A stretch of 5,562 nucleotides of DNA from Candidatus Hydrogenedentota bacterium (GTDB taxonomy: Bacteria > Hydrogenedentota > Hydrogenedentia > Hydrogenedentales > SLHB01): contig DUZM01000132.1 in the NCBI GenBank assembly GCA_013349485.1, positions 1 to 5,562 of the forward strand, read 5' to 3'. Position numbers and translations under genes: made by a program. Below are positions 4,540-5,562 of the stretch, piece after piece; within the stretch, counting starts at the first letter, position 1, and each line of letters begins with the position of its first letter. Below the pieces are notes generated by a model, which worked only from the letters and a program-made list of their open reading frames with translations, did not search any database and was not told the DNA's origin.

Positions 4540-5562
4540 ATGCCGAAAAAAGACATTATCCTAATTTCCAACGGGGACTTTCGGGAGGAAGTCTGCCGAG
4601 ACAACTGGCCCAAACAAGTAGAGACGCTCAACGCCGTTAAGCGTTCCTTGCGCAAGCTGGGGTACGCGTGCAAGATCTTTCCGAAATACGACCCGAAGCG
4701 GAAGCACGGCATGATGAATAAGCAGTGTCAGGGGGCCGCGGCCTTTGCGCAGTTTGACCCGAATGCGCCGGTGATTGTCGTCATGTGCAGTTGGGTGTAC
4801 GCGCACCACGTGGCCGGGCCTTTGGCGACGCATAAGGGGCCCATTCTGTTGCTGGCGAACTTCGACGGAACGTTTCCGGGCCTGGTGTCGCTGCTGAATC
4901 ACTCGGGTACGCTCGATAGACTGTGCATCAAGCACTCGCGACTGTGGAGCGACAGGTTCGACAAAGACGACGCGTTTATGGAACGGCTCAAGACGTGGTG
5001 CAGGACCGGTGAGATCAAGTACAGCAAAGCGCACTTGGCTGACGCGGCCAAGCTAAGGCTCTCCGCAAAGGCCCGGGCGTTCGGCAAGGAACTTGCCCAA
5101 GACATCCTCAAGAACAAGCGCATCATGGGCCAGCTCGATCCGGGATGCATGGGCATGTTGAATGCGCTGGTCGATCCGGCCAAATTGGGCGCCATCGGCA
5201 TGCCGCTCGAACTGCTGAACCAGTCCGACCTATTGGCCGAGATGAAGCTCGTCGATGACCGCGAGGCCCAGGGCCACCTCAACTGGCTGGTCCGGCGCGG
5301 CGCCCATTTCCATTGGGGCACGGACATGTACGAGGAACTGGTGCATGGCCAGGTGCTTACGCAGATGAAGATGTACTCGGCTGCGGCGCGAATGTACCAG
5401 CGATACGGCCTAAGCGCTATCGGCATTCCCTATCAATACGGCCTCGTCCGGAGTTGTCCCGCCTCCGATCTCGTCGAGGGTATGCTCAATAACAGCGATC
5501 GCCCCAACGTCAAAGACCCCGAGACAAAGCAGATCGTCAACAAAGGCAAACCCATCGTTCAC
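4540..5562 (+). CDS. L-fucose/L-arabinose isomerase-fold protein, 3' end outside the window
   Basis: The first 341 codons of a gene with no stop before the right edge. The ATG at 4540 is preceded by GTGAGGAAG, with GAGG nine bases upstream. The N-terminal half has a Rossmann-like pattern: DIILISNGDFRE (5-16), a helix, VIVVMCSWVYAHH (78-90), and LLLANFDGTFPGLVSLLN (103-120), which recalls the NxxGTxPGxVxLLN motif of fucose-isomerase-like proteins. In the second half, DPGCMGMLNALVD (200-212), GMPLELLNQSDLLAEM (220-235, with Glu224) and RRGAHFHWGTD (252-262) are the likely substrate-facing segments. FucI and AraA interconvert aldoses and ketoses with a metal; whether this protein keeps that activity is uncertain, since the last part of the protein is missing and it may be a divergent relative. 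It is divergent from the HIT-aroE operon and is the only plus-strand gene. The fold call is moderately sure; the reaction is not. Confidence 0.72.
   Translation, partial: MPKKDIILISNGDFREEVCRDNWPKQVETLNAVKRSLRKLGYACKIFPKYDPKRKHGMMNKQCQGAAAFAQFDPNAPVIVVMCSWVYAHHVAGPLATHKGPILLLANFDGTFPGLVSLLNHSGTLDRLCIKHSRLWSDRFDKDDAFMERLKTWCRTGEIKYSKAHLADAAKLRLSAKARAFGKELAQDILKNKRIMGQLDPGCMGMLNALVDPAKLGAIGMPLELLNQSDLLAEMKLVDDREAQGHLNWLVRRGAHFHWGTDMYEELVHGQVLTQMKMYSAAARMYQRYGLSAIGIPYQYGLVRSCPASDLVEGMLNNSDRPNVKDPETKQIVNKGKPIVH

Noticed and set aside
4561..5426. Two minus-strand open frames (157 and 175 codons) opposite the fucose-isomerase-like gene
   Set aside because: Their translations show no domain, and the plus-strand frame has clear family motifs, a ribosome site and a promoter.

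Overview
The window is a GC-rich (roughly 60 % by eye), densely packed piece of bacterial chromosome. Most genes lie on the minus strand in short operons with tight spacing and clear Shine-Dalgarno sequences. Sigma-70-like promoters sit in the few real gaps. A family-4 glycosidase start, a fucose-isomerase-like protein, a fused PTS EIIA regulator and a lone cyclic-nucleotide-binding domain together suggest a carbohydrate-using member of a lineage such as the PVC group or Hydrogenedentota. That placement is an inference from gene style, not from a marker gene. No rRNA, tRNA, CRISPR array, insertion sequence or phage gene was seen.

Layout on the minus strand, read from right to left. A HIT-family protein (4301-3954), shikimate dehydrogenase AroE (3939-3025) and a 61-residue protein of unknown function (3028-2843) form a compact operon; AroE and the small gene overlap by four bases. 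After a non-coding gap with a strong promoter (about 2741-2713) comes a second run. It encodes a PTS EIIA type-2 domain fused to a C-terminal zinc ribbon (2623-1793), a stand-alone cyclic-nucleotide-binding domain protein (1729-1283) and a membrane-anchored alpha/beta hydrolase (1242-286). A further 150-base gap holds two small hairpins and a good promoter, followed by the first 45 codons of a GH4 glycosidase that runs off the left edge.

On the plus strand, one gene starts at 4540, divergent from the HIT-aroE operon. It is open to the right edge (341 codons visible) and resembles L-fucose/L-arabinose-isomerase-fold proteins. An extended -10 promoter lies upstream of it.

How the genes may work together: the HIT-aroE-small-gene group is housekeeping (nucleotide hydrolysis, aromatic amino-acid precursors). 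The EIIA-zinc-ribbon and cNMP-domain pair looks like a regulatory module that could respond to PTS phosphorylation and a cyclic nucleotide. It lies between two sugar-related genes, but nothing in the sequence proves that it controls them. The most unusual items are this EIIA-zinc-ribbon fusion with its cNMP partner, and the small unknown protein coupled to aroE.
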